NCBI RefSeq assembly: GCF_014841125.1
Contig: NZ_JACYTQ010000001.1
Coordinates: 496,001 to 560,000, forward strand
Reading direction: 5' to 3'
From: Echinicola arenosa
Lineage (GTDB): Bacteria > Bacteroidota > Bacteroidia > Cytophagales > Cyclobacteriaceae
DNA: 64,000 bases
The notes below the pieces were generated by a model that was not told the origin of the DNA, ran no database searches, and saw only the letters and a program-made list of their open reading frames with translations. The position numbers and the translations under genes are program-made. This document shows, in pieces, positions 34,657 through 43,759 of the stretch. How positions within the stretch are numbered: position 1 is the stretch's first letter; each line of letters starts with the position of its first letter.

Positions 34657-36699
34657 ATGAGTGAAAAAAACAAAAATAAAAAATTCATCCCTAAACCGCC
34701 TCAAAAGCCCAATTTCCAGCTTTGGCTTATTGTCACGGCTGTAATTGTACTGATTGGCATTACTTGGTTCAACCAAAGAAGTGCGGTGATCGATATCACC
34801 ATGAAGCGGTTTGAGGACATGGTGTTGAGTAATGATGTAGAAAAGGTAGAGGTAATATACAACCAAAACTATGTTGAAGTCACGCTGAGGGAATCCGCCC
34901 TCGAGAACCAACGATATAAGGATGAGCTAGAATCACAAAACCCATTCTTCAATCCAGCTGGACCACACTACAAAATCACTGTTGCTTCAGTAGATAAGTT
35001 TATTGAAGACTTCGATAAGTTAGAAGAAAAGCTTCCTGAAAACGAAAGAATTGGCTATAAAGCCAGGCAAGAAGAGAGCTGGGGCAACTGGTTTGGCAGC
35101 TTTGGTTTCTTGATCTTGGTATTCTTCCTATTCTGGATCATGATGAGAAGAATGGCTGGACCTAGTGGCCCAGGGGGACAAATCTTCAATGTTGGTAAAT
35201 CCAAAGCCCAGCTATTTGATGCCGAAAACAAAGTAAAGATTACTTTTGACAATGTGGCTGGACTTGATGAAGCTAAAGAAGAGGTTCAAGAAATCGTTGA
35301 ATTTCTAAAAAACCCCGGAAAATTCACCAAGCTAGGTGGTAAAATCCCTAAAGGTGCCTTGCTAGTAGGCCCTCCAGGTACTGGTAAGACACTTCTTGCC
35401 AAAGCTGTGGCAGGAGAAGCAGGAGTACCTTTCTTTACCCTTTCCGGTTCAGATTTTGTGGAAATGTTTGTGGGTGTTGGTGCTGCAAGGGTTCGTGACT
35501 TGTTCAAACAGGCCAAAGAGAAAGCGCCATGTATCATCTTTATAGATGAGATTGACGCAATCGGTAGATCAAGAGGGAAAGGTCAGATGCCAGGTTCCAA
35601 TGATGAACGTGAAAACACTTTGAACTCCCTGTTGGTGGAGATGGATGGTTTTGGAACGGATACTGGTGTAATCGTTTTGGCGGCCACCAACCGACCAGAT
35701 GTATTGGATAGTGCTTTGCTTAGACCAGGCCGTTTTGATCGCCAAATCAGTATTGACAAACCTGACATTGTGGGCCGTGAAGCAATATTCAAAGTTCACT
35801 TGGCTCCTATCAAAACCAGTTCTGACATTGACCCCAAAAAACTGGCAGCCCAGACTCCAGGTTTTGCTGGAGCAGAAATAGCCAATGTCTGTAATGAAGC
35901 GGCCTTGATTGCTGCCAGAAGGAACAAGGCAGCTGTTGATATGCAAGACTTCCAAGATGCAGTAGACCGTGTCATTGGTGGTCTCGAGAAGAAAAATAAA
36001 ATCATCTCTCCAGAAGAGAAAAAGATTGTTGCTTATCACGAAGCCGGCCATGCCGTAGCAGGTTGGTTCTTGGAGCACGCTGACCCATTGGTCAAAGTAA
36101 GTATTGTTCCAAGAGGAATTGCCGCTTTGGGTTATGCGCAATATCTGCCCAAGGAACAATTCCTTTACCAGACGGAGCAGCTGATTGATGAAATGTGTAT
36201 GACTTTGGGAGGCCGTGCGGCTGAGGAATTAACCTTCGGGAAAATTTCTACTGGTGCGCTATCCGATCTGGAAAGGGTTACAAAGATGGCCTATTCGATC
36301 GTTTCTATTTATGGAATGAACGATAAAATCGGAAATGTATCCTTCTATGACAGCAAAGGAAATGATTATAAATTTAGCAAGCCTTATTCTGAATCTACAG
36401 CAGAGACGATTGATGAAGAGGTAAGAAAGCTGATCAGCTTTGCATACGAGAGAACCAAAGAGCTTTTAAGCAAAAGAAAGCCAGAATTGGAGACTCTTGC
36501 TCAAGAATTACTTGAAAAGGAAATCATCTTCCAGTCTGACCTTGAAAAGCTGATCGGAAAGCGTCCTTTTGATAAGGAAACTACTTATGAAGCTTTTACA
36601 AGAAAAGAAAAGAAAAAAGAAGACGATAGTGATGAGGCTGTTTCAGAAAAGGACAACTCCACAGATGTGGAAGAAAGTTTGAGTGAGAAAAAAGAGTAG
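34657..36699 (+). CDS. ftsH: ATP-dependent zinc metalloprotease FtsH
   Basis: A 680-residue membrane AAA+ protease for quality control of membrane and some cytoplasmic proteins. It has TM1 (about 22-38), a periplasmic segment (39-145), and TM2 (147-164). The AAA+ domain has Walker A GPPGTGKT (238-245), Walker B IIFIDEID (293-300) and second region of homology [18 protein letters not shown]; the peptidase domain has HEAGH (461-465). The C-terminal tail is strongly charged ([10 protein letters not shown]...). The N-terminal cytoplasmic leader of about 20 residues is Lys- and Pro-rich. It ends at a good terminator. Confidence 0.97.
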   Translation: MSEKNKNKKFIPKPPQKPNFQLWLIVTAVIVLIGITWFNQRSAVIDITMKRFEDMVLSNDVEKVEVIYNQNYVEVTLRESALENQRYKDELESQNPFFNPAGPHYKITVASVDKFIEDFDKLEEKLPENERIGYKARQEESWGNWFGSFGFLILVFFLFWIMMRRMAGPSGPGGQIFNVGKSKAQLFDAENKVKITFDNVAGLDEAKEEVQEIVEFLKNPGKFTKLGGKIPKGALLVGPPGTGKTLLAKAVAGEAGVPFFTLSGSDFVEMFVGVGAARVRDLFKQAKEKAPCIIFIDEIDAIGRSRGKGQMPGSNDERENTLNSLLVEMDGFGTDTGVIVLAATNRPDVLDSALLRPGRFDRQISIDKPDIVGREAIFKVHLAPIKTSSDIDPKKLAAQTPGFAGAEIANVCNEAALIAARRNKAAVDMQDFQDAVDRVIGGLEKKNKIISPEEKKIVAYHEAGHAVAGWFLEHADPLVKVSIVPRGIAALGYAQYLPKEQFLYQTEQLIDEMCMTLGGRAAEELTFGKISTGALSDLERVTKMAYSIVSIYGMNDKIGNVSFYDSKGNDYKFSKPYSESTAETIDEEVRKLISFAYERTKELLSKRKPELETLAQELLEKEIIFQSDLEKLIGKRPFDKETTYEAFTRKEKKKEDDSDEAVSEKDNSTDVEESLSEKKE

Positions 36700-36716
36700 A
36701 ACTCGCTATAAACTGC

Positions 36717-36758
36717 AAATAAGTAGGGCTTCTTGGTTTCAGGAAGCCCTACTTATTT
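36717..36758 (+). terminator. Intrinsic terminator of ftsH
   Basis: A perfect 16-bp stem (36717-36732 with 36743-36758) has a 10-nt loop. The right arm ends in a T-rich stretch, and it sits 18 bp after the ftsH stop. Confidence 0.8.
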
Positions 36759-36914
36759 ATAGCTTTTCAAAACTTCCATTTCTATAACATCAAAAGATTA
36801 TTATTTTTGATGCATCAACCTTGGAGCATATATATTTCAATAAAGGCTTACTATTGTAGAAAACACAAAGCACCATTAATTTGCCTTTTAGAGACCAGAT
36901 CCTGATCTAATTAC

Positions 36915-37679
36915 ATGAATTTAAAATTAAAGGAAAACCAAAAAGTTTTTTTTGCTTCGGACTTCCACCTTGGAGCACCTGACCAACAATCCAGCAGAAA
37001 GAGAGAAGACAAAATCATCCGATGGCTCAATAACATTGAAGATGAAGCCGCTGCCATATTTTTGGTTGGTGACCTTTTTGACTTTTGGTTTGAGTATGAC
37101 AAGGTAATTCCCAAAGGTTTTATTCGGTTTATTGGGAAAATTGCCCAATTACGGGATAAAGGAATTCCTATTATTTTCTTTACTGGAAATCATGACCTGT
37201 GGATGAGAGAGTACTTTACAAAAGAGCTCGGTATTCCTGTTTATCACAATCCCATCAATTTGGAAATCAACCACAAGAAAATGTTAATCGGGCACGGTGA
37301 TGGATTAGGACCTGGTGACACAAGTTATAAATTCCTCAAAAAATTATTCACCAATAAGTTCTGTCAAAAACTATTTAAGTGGCTGCATCCAGACATTGGT
37401 ATTGCTATCGCACAAAAGTGGTCTGGGAGTAGTAGGATTAGCAACCAAGCGAAGAATGAAGATACTTTCAAAGGCGACGATGAATGGCTTTGGCAGTACT
37501 GTAAGGAAGTGGAAGAAAAGATGCATTTTGATTATTATATTTTTGGTCACAGGCATCTCCCTTTACAGCTCAAAGTAGGAGAAAACTCTATGTACTACAA
37601 CCTAGGTGAATGGATAAGTCAGTTTACTTATGGTGAATTTAATGGTGAGAAGTTTTCATTGAGAACATTCGAAAAATGA
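36915..37679 (+). CDS. lpxH: UDP-2,3-diacylglucosamine diphosphatase
   Basis: A 254-residue calcineurin-type phosphoesterase that cleaves UDP-2,3-diacylglucosamine to lipid X in lipid A synthesis at the inner membrane. All metal-binding blocks are present: SDFHLG (about 15-20), GDLFDFW (about 52-58), TGNHDLW (about 91-97), GHGDG and FGHRH near residue 215. The hydrophobic cap helices between GHGDG and FGHRH match LpxH. A TATTTTTG box at 36802-36809 could serve as its promoter, though it is 105 nt upstream. Its stop overlaps the next start by four bases. A second LpxH-like gene lies at 42899. Confidence 0.88.
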   Translation: MNLKLKENQKVFFASDFHLGAPDQQSSRKREDKIIRWLNNIEDEAAAIFLVGDLFDFWFEYDKVIPKGFIRFIGKIAQLRDKGIPIIFFTGNHDLWMREYFTKELGIPVYHNPINLEINHKKMLIGHGDGLGPGDTSYKFLKKLFTNKFCQKLFKWLHPDIGIAIAQKWSGSSRISNQAKNEDTFKGDDEWLWQYCKEVEEKMHFDYYIFGHRHLPLQLKVGENSMYYNLGEWISQFTYGEFNGEKFSLRTFEK

Positions 37680-38503
37680 TTGCCAGAACTTTTATCATCC
37701 TTGTATTTGCAAGCTTTTTGAACCAATTTTCTTTAGCTCAGGAAATACAATGGGAGAAGGTTTTTGAAATTAATACATCAGATGTACAACAACTGGACAT
37801 CGACAACACAGATAAAATCTACCTCACTGATAGTAAGGGAAACATAACTGTTTATAACCATTTGGGAGATTCAATCAACTCCTACTCCCCTACCTTTCAA
37901 GGATCACTTAGCCAGTTTGAAGTATCTAGAACGGTAAATATTTTCACATTCTCCAAAGACCTTCAAAGAATAGAAATCCTGGACAGGTTCCTTGCCCCAA
38001 GATTCAGCGGAAGACTTAACTCTCCTGAATTTGGTAACATCAAGGCTGCCTCTCTTGGAAACAATCTTAAAGTCTGGCTTTACGATGAAACCGACTTTTC
38101 CCTACTTCAATATGATTACCAAAGAAATACGGTTTTACAAAAGCAGACCTTAAATTTGATTCTTAATGAAGAACATTTGAACATTACTGAAATCACTGAG
38201 TATAAAAATACGCTATTCATCAACACCCACGCTAATGGCATATTCCTACTTGACAACCAAGGCAACTATTTAGGCAATTTACCCTTTAAAACCTCAAAAA
38301 AACTAAGCTTCAAAGGCTCCTATCTCCTAACTACCCAAAAAGGGGAACTTATCCTCATTCATCTAATTTCAGCCACACCTACAAGGTACAAGTCTCCCTG
38401 TAATGCATCCATTGTAAGCACCGGAAACAAAATTATAGTCTTTTATGACGGTGATAATATCCATGGATACAAAACACCTAGCTCGCTCTTCTTCAGACAA
38501 TAA
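37676..38503 (+). CDS. Exported beta-propeller-like protein of unknown function
   Basis: A 275-residue protein with signal peptide MIARTFIILVFASFLNQFSLAQ. The mature part holds repeated strand units of the type IYLTDSKGNITVYNHLGD and IFLLDNQGNYLGNLP, which suggest a WD40/YVTN-like propeller of about five blades. No enzyme motif is seen. Its ATG overlaps the lpxH stop (ATGA at 37676-37679), so it is translationally coupled to lpxH, hinting at an envelope role. This pairing appears to be the only functional clue. Confidence 0.8.
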   Translation: MIARTFIILVFASFLNQFSLAQEIQWEKVFEINTSDVQQLDIDNTDKIYLTDSKGNITVYNHLGDSINSYSPTFQGSLSQFEVSRTVNIFTFSKDLQRIEILDRFLAPRFSGRLNSPEFGNIKAASLGNNLKVWLYDETDFSLLQYDYQRNTVLQKQTLNLILNEEHLNITEITEYKNTLFINTHANGIFLLDNQGNYLGNLPFKTSKKLSFKGSYLLTTQKGELILIHLISATPTRYKSPCNASIVSTGNKIIVFYDGDNIHGYKTPSSLFFRQ

Positions 38504-38735
38504 TAAATTTGGCACATCTAAAAACCTGTAGTAATTAAATTAGGCCGTAAAACCTAACACAAGTATTTTCATTGAAATAAATAACAATATTCACATCACT
38601 ATCCTCATTTTTCTCTTTATCAATTTTCACATTTTTAACAATCTTCATCAGAAAAAATAGATTTTTTAGAATATTTCTAATAAAAACAGGAAATTGATTC
38701 GAAATCTGGTTTGATTTTTGCAATTTTGCGACCCG

Positions 38736-39206
38736 ATGAAAAAACATTTACTAAGGAGAATTTACCATACTGTTTTTCTTTCGGCCATTCTATTTTACAC
38801 TTCTGGAATGGCAACAGGATTCTATGCCCAAAATTTCCTGAAAAAACCAGAAAACAATATTACTTTTCCGACCAACCTGAATACACCTGACATTGATTTT
38901 GACTTGAAATCAACAGGACAAAAGAAGTTCAAAATTATCCTTGACGAAAATATTAAAACGAAAACCACTGTTAAGATATTTGACATCATTGGTAACCTGA
39001 TTTTGGAGGATGCCATTATACCAGAAGATGGAAAGCAAAAGTCTTATGATTTTTCCCATATAAAAAGCCAGCTATTTGTTGTGGAAGTAGGAAACTCAAA
39101 ATACAATAAAACAAAAAGTGTTTATGCCAACCCACAAGGCATCAAAAAGATTGATTCTACTTCAATGGAAAAAATGGAAAATAAAAACGTTTCCAATAAC
39201 AAATAA
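38736..39206 (+). CDS. Exported protein consisting of a T9SS-tail-like beta domain
   Basis: A 156-residue protein with an N-terminal signal or anchor (about 8-33, cleavage near YAQ) and a single small beta-sandwich (about 62-135). It resembles the Por/type IX secretion C-terminal domain: VKIFDIIGNLILEDAI, then YDFSHIKSQLFVVEV and a final KTKSVYAN. No cargo domain precedes it, and a charged tail of about 25 residues follows it. The ATG at 38736 is used; an upstream TTG adds only six residues. A strong terminator follows. It may be a stand-alone envelope protein using the same fold instead of a secretion substrate. Confidence 0.7.
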   Translation: MKKHLLRRIYHTVFLSAILFYTSGMATGFYAQNFLKKPENNITFPTNLNTPDIDFDLKSTGQKKFKIILDENIKTKTTVKIFDIIGNLILEDAIIPEDGKQKSYDFSHIKSQLFVVEVGNSKYNKTKSVYANPQGIKKIDSTSMEKMENKNVSNNK

Positions 39207-39236
39207 AAAAAACCGGTTTTCAACCGGTTTTTTTTT
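39205..39236. terminator. Bidirectional terminator between 38736 gene and FKBP gene
   Basis: AAAACCGGTT (39209-39218) and AACCGGTTTT (39222-39231) pair around a 3-nt loop, with A runs on the left and T runs on the right. It sits between convergent genes. Confidence 0.92.
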
Positions 39237-39256
39237 ATTCTAGATACTGATGGAAA

Positions 39257-39685
39257 TTAGTTAATTTCTACCAGTTGGATATCGAAAATCAAATCTTCAC
39301 CAGCCAATGGATGGTTAGCATCCAAAGTGATTTTTTCTTGATCTACATGAACTACCTTAACAGGAACTGGTTGACCCTGCTGGTTTTGAATAGATAGATC
39401 CATTCCCACTTCTGGCTTAATGTCCGCAGGTACTTGCTCTACTGGCACATCAATCATCATATCATCCCTCTTTGCTCCATAAGCTTCATCAGAAGGAATA
39501 GTAACGCTCTTGTCTTGACCTACTTCCATTCCATTAACAGCAGCATCAAAACCTTTGATCATATTTCCATCGCCCACTGTAAACTGAAGTGGTTCTCTGT
39601 TTTCAGAAGAATCGAATACTGTTCCGTCTTTTAACTTACCTGTGTAGTGTACTTTTACCGTACTTCCTTTAGTTGCTACAGACAT
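39257..39685 (-). CDS. SlyD-like FKBP-type peptidyl-prolyl isomerase
   Basis: A 142-residue cytoplasmic isomerase and chaperone. The FKBP half is split by an insert-in-flap chaperone domain as in SlyD: VHYTGKLKDGTVFDSS at the N-terminus, GDGNMIKGFDAAVNGM, then the flap part with IPSDEAYGAKRDDM. The strand ITLDANHPLAGEDLIFDIQLVEI closes the fold (key part DANHPLAG). It lacks the His-rich tail of E. coli SlyD, so it probably does not deliver nickel. It is monocistronic, facing the terminator at 39205. Confidence 0.93.
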   Translation of the reverse strand: MSVATKGSTVKVHYTGKLKDGTVFDSSENREPLQFTVGDGNMIKGFDAAVNGMEVGQDKSVTIPSDEAYGAKRDDMMIDVPVEQVPADIKPEVGMDLSIQNQQGQPVPVKVVHVDQEKITLDANHPLAGEDLIFDIQLVEIN

Positions 39686-39769
39686 TTAATTATTTATTTT
39701 CGTGAATAATGATAAAGGTAATACTTTTTAAAAGGGATAAAAAAGATTCCCTAACCTGATTTAAAAAGC

Positions 39770-39799
39770 GTACGATTTCGATCTTTTTTTGTACGATTT
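39770..39799. repeat. Direct repeat GTACGATTT between FKBP and NtrC-type genes
   Basis: GTACGATTT occurs at 39770-39778 and 39791-39799, 21 bp apart centre to centre (two helical turns), with a third GTAC at 39812-39815 region. It is upstream of the NtrC-type regulator and could be a protein-binding site. Confidence 0.35.
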
Positions 39800-39907
39800 T
39801 GAACATTCTGTACAGTAAAAACCTTCCCTTTTTACTATATTGTAACAAATGAAAAGTGGCATCATTTCAGCAACTCTCTTTTGCTAAACAATCTAAAATA
39901 TTACAAA

Positions 39908-41290
39908 ATGGAAGAAACTAGCCTTGGAAAAATCTTAATCGTCGATGATAACGAGGACTTACTGTTTGCAGCAAAAATGCTTTTAAAAAAATATGCAAAG
40001 GAAGTAACTATTGAAAAAGACCCCCGAAGAATTCCATTTCTGGTAAACAACAATAATTATGATGTCATATTACTTGATATGAACTTCACCGAAGACACCA
40101 CCTCAGGCAAAGAAGGCTTCCATTGGCTAAAACAGATCAAAGAAATAGACCCCAAAGCGGTTGTCATATTGATCACCGCATTTGGTGATGTAGAAATGGC
40201 TGTTCAGGCGCTCAAAGAAGGAGCTACGGACTTTATATTAAAGCCTTGGCAAAATGAAAAACTTCTGGCTACCCTATCAGCCGCTAGCCGCCTTAAGGAA
40301 AGCTATGACCAAGTAGATACCATTTCCAAAAAGTCAAAACAGCTTCAGGCAGACATGAAGAAACCCTTCTCGGAAATTATTGGGCAGAGTGCTACCATGA
40401 AAAATATATTTTCAATTATAGACAAGGTAGCCCAGACTGATGCCAATATACTGATTTTGGGAGAGAATGGAACCGGAAAAGAGCTTATCGCCAGGGCCAT
40501 TCATGACAGGTCCTTAAGAATGGATGAGATATTTGTGGGAGTTGATATGGGCGCTATTACTGAAACATTATTTGAAAGTGAGCTTTTTGGTCACAAAAGA
40601 GGTGCCTTTACCGATGCCAAAGAAGATAGGGCCGGAAGATTTGAAGTAGCAGATAAAGGAACATTGTTCTTGGACGAAATCGGCAATTTGAGCATGCCTT
40701 TGCAGTCCAAGCTACTGACGGTCCTTCAAAAGAGAGAAGTCACCAGAATTGGCACCAACAAATCCATCCCTGTGGATATTCGACTAATCTGTGCTACCAA
40801 CATGAAAGTTCATGAGATGGTTATGGACAACACCTTCAGACAGGATTTACTCTACCGAATCAACACAGTCGAAATCTTCTTGCCCCCTTTAAGGGAACGA
40901 CAAGATGACATCCCCCTTCTTGCAAACCACTTTCTTAAGGTATATGCAAAAAAATACAGAAAAAACTTTGAAGGTTTTAAACCTACTGCGTTACAGCTTT
41001 TGCAACACTATAGTTGGCCAGGAAATATAAGAGAATTGCAGCATGCGATAGAACGTGCCATCATCATGGCCGAAGGCGATGAACTGGATAGCAGGGATTT
41101 CTTCTTCCTTTCTTCAAAGCCAGCCACAGAAAAAGTCAACCACAATGCTACTCTTAATCTAGATGAAGTGGAAAAAAATGTAATTCAAAAAGCCATCGAC
41201 AAAAACGGAGGCAATATTTCTAAAGCAGCAAAAGAGCTGGGCTTAACCAGGGCTTCTCTCTATAGAAGATTGGAAAAATATGGATTATAA
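39908..41290 (+). CDS. NtrC-family sigma-54-type response regulator
   Basis: A 460-residue regulator: receiver domain (1-125) with phosphoacceptor Asp57 in ILLDMNF, an AAA+ ATPase (about 155-390) with Walker A GENGTGKE (185-192) and LFLDEIGN, and a C-terminal Fis-type helix-turn-helix (about 425-460, NISKAAKELGLTRASLYRRL). The sigma-54 contact loop reads GAFTDA (232-237) instead of the canonical GAFTGA. The start MEETSLGKIL at 39908 is chosen because the preceding nine codons begin with TTG and are not family-like. It overlaps the kinase gene by 11 bp, so the two form a cognate pair. Target genes are unknown. Confidence 0.93.
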   Translation: MEETSLGKILIVDDNEDLLFAAKMLLKKYAKEVTIEKDPRRIPFLVNNNNYDVILLDMNFTEDTTSGKEGFHWLKQIKEIDPKAVVILITAFGDVEMAVQALKEGATDFILKPWQNEKLLATLSAASRLKESYDQVDTISKKSKQLQADMKKPFSEIIGQSATMKNIFSIIDKVAQTDANILILGENGTGKELIARAIHDRSLRMDEIFVGVDMGAITETLFESELFGHKRGAFTDAKEDRAGRFEVADKGTLFLDEIGNLSMPLQSKLLTVLQKREVTRIGTNKSIPVDIRLICATNMKVHEMVMDNTFRQDLLYRINTVEIFLPPLRERQDDIPLLANHFLKVYAKKYRKNFEGFKPTALQLLQHYSWPGNIRELQHAIERAIIMAEGDELDSRDFFFLSSKPATEKVNHNATLNLDEVEKNVIQKAIDKNGGNISKAAKELGLTRASLYRRLEKYGL

Positions 41291-42623
41291 AGTCGGATTA
41301 TTAGGGAGAGTCGTTTTACTTACCCTGACTCTCTTTGTCCTTTCTTATGCAATATTAAATGAATCGGGAGTGTTTCTCACCTCCCTTTTCATCATTTTGG
41401 TCATTGCCCAACTTATCTTCCTTATCAACTATGCAGAGAGCAGCTTTAAGAAGGTAAGGCAGTTTTTGGACAATATCAAACAAAACAATTATGCCACAGT
41501 TTATCCCGTCAAATTTGACGGAACTGAAACCGATGACTTGCATATTGAGTTCAATGCCATACTGGCCAAGCTTAAGGAAGATCAAGCGGAAAAAGAGGCC
41601 AATTACCAATACTTCCGCTCAGTATTCCAACACCTGAGTATTGGGCTGATTACTTTTGAGGAGGATGGCCGCATTCAAATCCTGAACACTGCTGCCAAAC
41701 GAATGCTGAATATCGATCAACTAATCTATATTCAGGAAATAGAACAAGTCAATAAAGAACTCCACAATGCCATCCAAACCTTACGAACCGGAGGAAGCGA
41801 ATTGATCAAAATAGCCCATCCAGACGGTATCATGCAGTTGTCTGTCTATGTGATAGAACTGGTCCTTAGAGGCGTGAAATTCAAATTGGTTTCCTTACAG
41901 AATATCCAAAGTGAGCTGGAGGAAAAAGAAATGGAAGCTTGGCAAAATCTGGTTCGTGTCCTGACACACGAAATCATGAACAGCATTGCCCCTATTTCTT
42001 CTTTGGCATCTACCATAAAAGGAGATATCCAAAATCAAATGGACAAAAATGAAGATGTTCCTATTGGAGATGTAGAAGACTACCTGATGGGAATTTCCAC
42101 TATTGAAAAAAGAAGTGAAGGCTTGATAGATTTTGTCAGTGACTTTAGGAGTCTTGCACATATCCCTGTACCTAAATTCTCTGCCATCCGAATTAAAGAA
42201 CTCTTCGAACAATTGAGCATTCTATTTCATAATCAAATTGATCTATTGAGTATTTCCTGTGAAAAAAAAATTGAACCTCAAGACCTTTTGTTATTTGCCG
42301 ACAGCTCTTTGATCGAGCAAGTACTGATCAACATTATCCAAAACGCCATTCATGCAGTAGAGGAAGCTGAGGTCAAAAAAATCAGCCTAAGAGCTTTTAT
42401 CGATGAGGCAGGAAAAATCATCATTGAAATATCAGATACTGGCAAAGGCATCGAAGAGGAAGCTTTAAACAAAATTTTCATCCCATTTTTCACCACTAAA
42501 AAGAAAGGGTCAGGAATTGGGCTAAGCCTTTCAAAACAAATTATGCGTAGACACAAAGGAAACATTCAAGTACAGTCGAACATTGGAAAAGGCACCACAT
42601 TCAAATTGATTTTCAATGCATAG
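41280..42623 (+). CDS. NtrY-like sensor histidine kinase
   Basis: A 447-residue membrane kinase with two N-terminal transmembrane helices (about 8-26 and 30-50) separated by only a few residues, so it has no periplasmic sensor. A short HAMP-like stretch, a PAS domain (about 105-215), a HisKA box with His230 (RVLTHEIMNSIAPISS) and HATPase motifs (NIIQNAIHAV, DTGKGIEEE, KGSGIGLSLSKQI) follow. It lies downstream of and overlaps the NtrC-type regulator by 11 bp; phosphotransfer between them is the natural inference. The signal would be cytoplasmic or membrane-borne, sensed by PAS. Confidence 0.93.
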   Translation: MDYKVGLLGRVVLLTLTLFVLSYAILNESGVFLTSLFIILVIAQLIFLINYAESSFKKVRQFLDNIKQNNYATVYPVKFDGTETDDLHIEFNAILAKLKEDQAEKEANYQYFRSVFQHLSIGLITFEEDGRIQILNTAAKRMLNIDQLIYIQEIEQVNKELHNAIQTLRTGGSELIKIAHPDGIMQLSVYVIELVLRGVKFKLVSLQNIQSELEEKEMEAWQNLVRVLTHEIMNSIAPISSLASTIKGDIQNQMDKNEDVPIGDVEDYLMGISTIEKRSEGLIDFVSDFRSLAHIPVPKFSAIRIKELFEQLSILFHNQIDLLSISCEKKIEPQDLLLFADSSLIEQVLINIIQNAIHAVEEAEVKKISLRAFIDEAGKIIIEISDTGKGIEEEALNKIFIPFFTTKKKGSGIGLSLSKQIMRRHKGNIQVQSNIGKGTTFKLIFNA

Positions 42624-42898
42624 AAAGCTTAATCAAAAATTTACCCATTAATGACCAATACCCCCAGAATAGGTACTCTTTGAATATTATCAAAAGATCA
42701 ATGTCAATTGCAAGATCACTGGAATAAAAACTGTAACCAACCCCTCAGTATACCAGCTAGTTAATGATTTTTCATATTTCCATAACATTGAATTCACAAT
42801 AAAATCCAATTTCTCTTAAAAACATCTTATTTTAATAATAACCCATTCATCATCAATTAATTCCCCAAACCTATCTTGCTTGCAAAACAGGTAATACC

Positions 42899-43756
42899 TT
42901 GAAAACACAATTCAAAACAATCGTCGTTTCAGATATTCATTTGGGAACAAAAGGATCCAAAGCCAAAGAAGTGGTTCGATTCCTCAAAAAATACCGTTGT
43001 GAAAACCTTATCCTGAATGGAGATATTATAGACGGTTGGCAATTGAAAAAATCTGGATCCTGGAAAAGAAAGCATACCCGTTTTTTTAATAGGATTCTTA
43101 AAATGATAGACAATGACCACACAAAAGTCTATTATCTAAGAGGCAACCATGATGACTTTTTGGACCAAATCCTTCCTCTACAAATAGGCAACCTTTCTAT
43201 TCAAAAAGACCTGATCTATCATTCCAATGGAAAGAAATACATGGTACTTCATGGTGATGTGTTTGATAGCATCACTACCAATCTCCGCTGGATTGCCTAC
43301 ATGGGAGATATTGGGTACACTTTTTTGTTGTGGTTAAACCGTTTGGTAAATTACCACAGACGTAAAAGAGGCCTTTCTTATTTTTCACTTTCACAATATG
43401 TAAAGGGCAAGGTAAAATCAGCTGTGTCTTATATAGACAAATATGAGCAAGAGCTAGCGATGATGGCCAAAGCAAAAGGCTGCGACGGAATCATCTGCGG
43501 GCATATTCATAAAGCAGAAGCTAGAATCATAGATGGCATTGAATATTATAATTCTGGTGATTGGGTAGAAACCATGAGTGCTTTGGCCGAGGACTATGAA
43601 GGAAACTGGCAACTCATTTATTATAATGAAATCGACTTTGGTAAGGTTACAACCGATGACAAAATCATTCCTATGCCGCAATCTGATGAATCCTATTCTG
43701 CCGTTTCATTCACCAAACCGAACGACGACTTAGAATTGCCACCTTTTAGGTTTTAA
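42899..43756 (+). CDS. LpxH-like metallophosphoesterase
   Basis: A 285-residue calcineurin-type phosphoesterase. Metal-site motifs are VVSDIHLG (residues 9-16), NGDIIDGW (about 40-47), RGNHDD (about 80-85), LHGDVFD (about 118-124) and CGHIHKAE (about 199-206). It resembles the UDP-2,3-diacylglucosamine pyrophosphatase-like family, but lpxH proper is at 36915, so its substrate is probably a different lipid or nucleotide-sugar. Translation must start at TTG 42899: the frame is open back to a stop at 42839-42841 without an ATG or GTG, and the family N-terminus begins here. The glycosyltransferase gene follows 3 bp later. Confidence 0.88.
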   Translation: MKTQFKTIVVSDIHLGTKGSKAKEVVRFLKKYRCENLILNGDIIDGWQLKKSGSWKRKHTRFFNRILKMIDNDHTKVYYLRGNHDDFLDQILPLQIGNLSIQKDLIYHSNGKKYMVLHGDVFDSITTNLRWIAYMGDIGYTFLLWLNRLVNYHRRKRGLSYFSLSQYVKGKVKSAVSYIDKYEQELAMMAKAKGCDGIICGHIHKAEARIIDGIEYYNSGDWVETMSALAEDYEGNWQLIYYNEIDFGKVTTDDKIIPMPQSDESYSAVSFTKPNDDLELPPFRF

Positions 43757-43759
43757 CCC

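Noticed and set aside
35569-36159. 196-codon open frame on the minus strand inside ftsH
   Set aside because: It is antisense to the conserved AAA+/peptidase part of ftsH, has no family features and reflects codon use of the real gene.
38666-38680. TTAGAA...TTCTAA palindrome upstream of the 38736 gene
   Set aside because: It is AT-only apart from one G/C per arm and in very AT-rich DNA; chance is likely and no matching second copy was seen.
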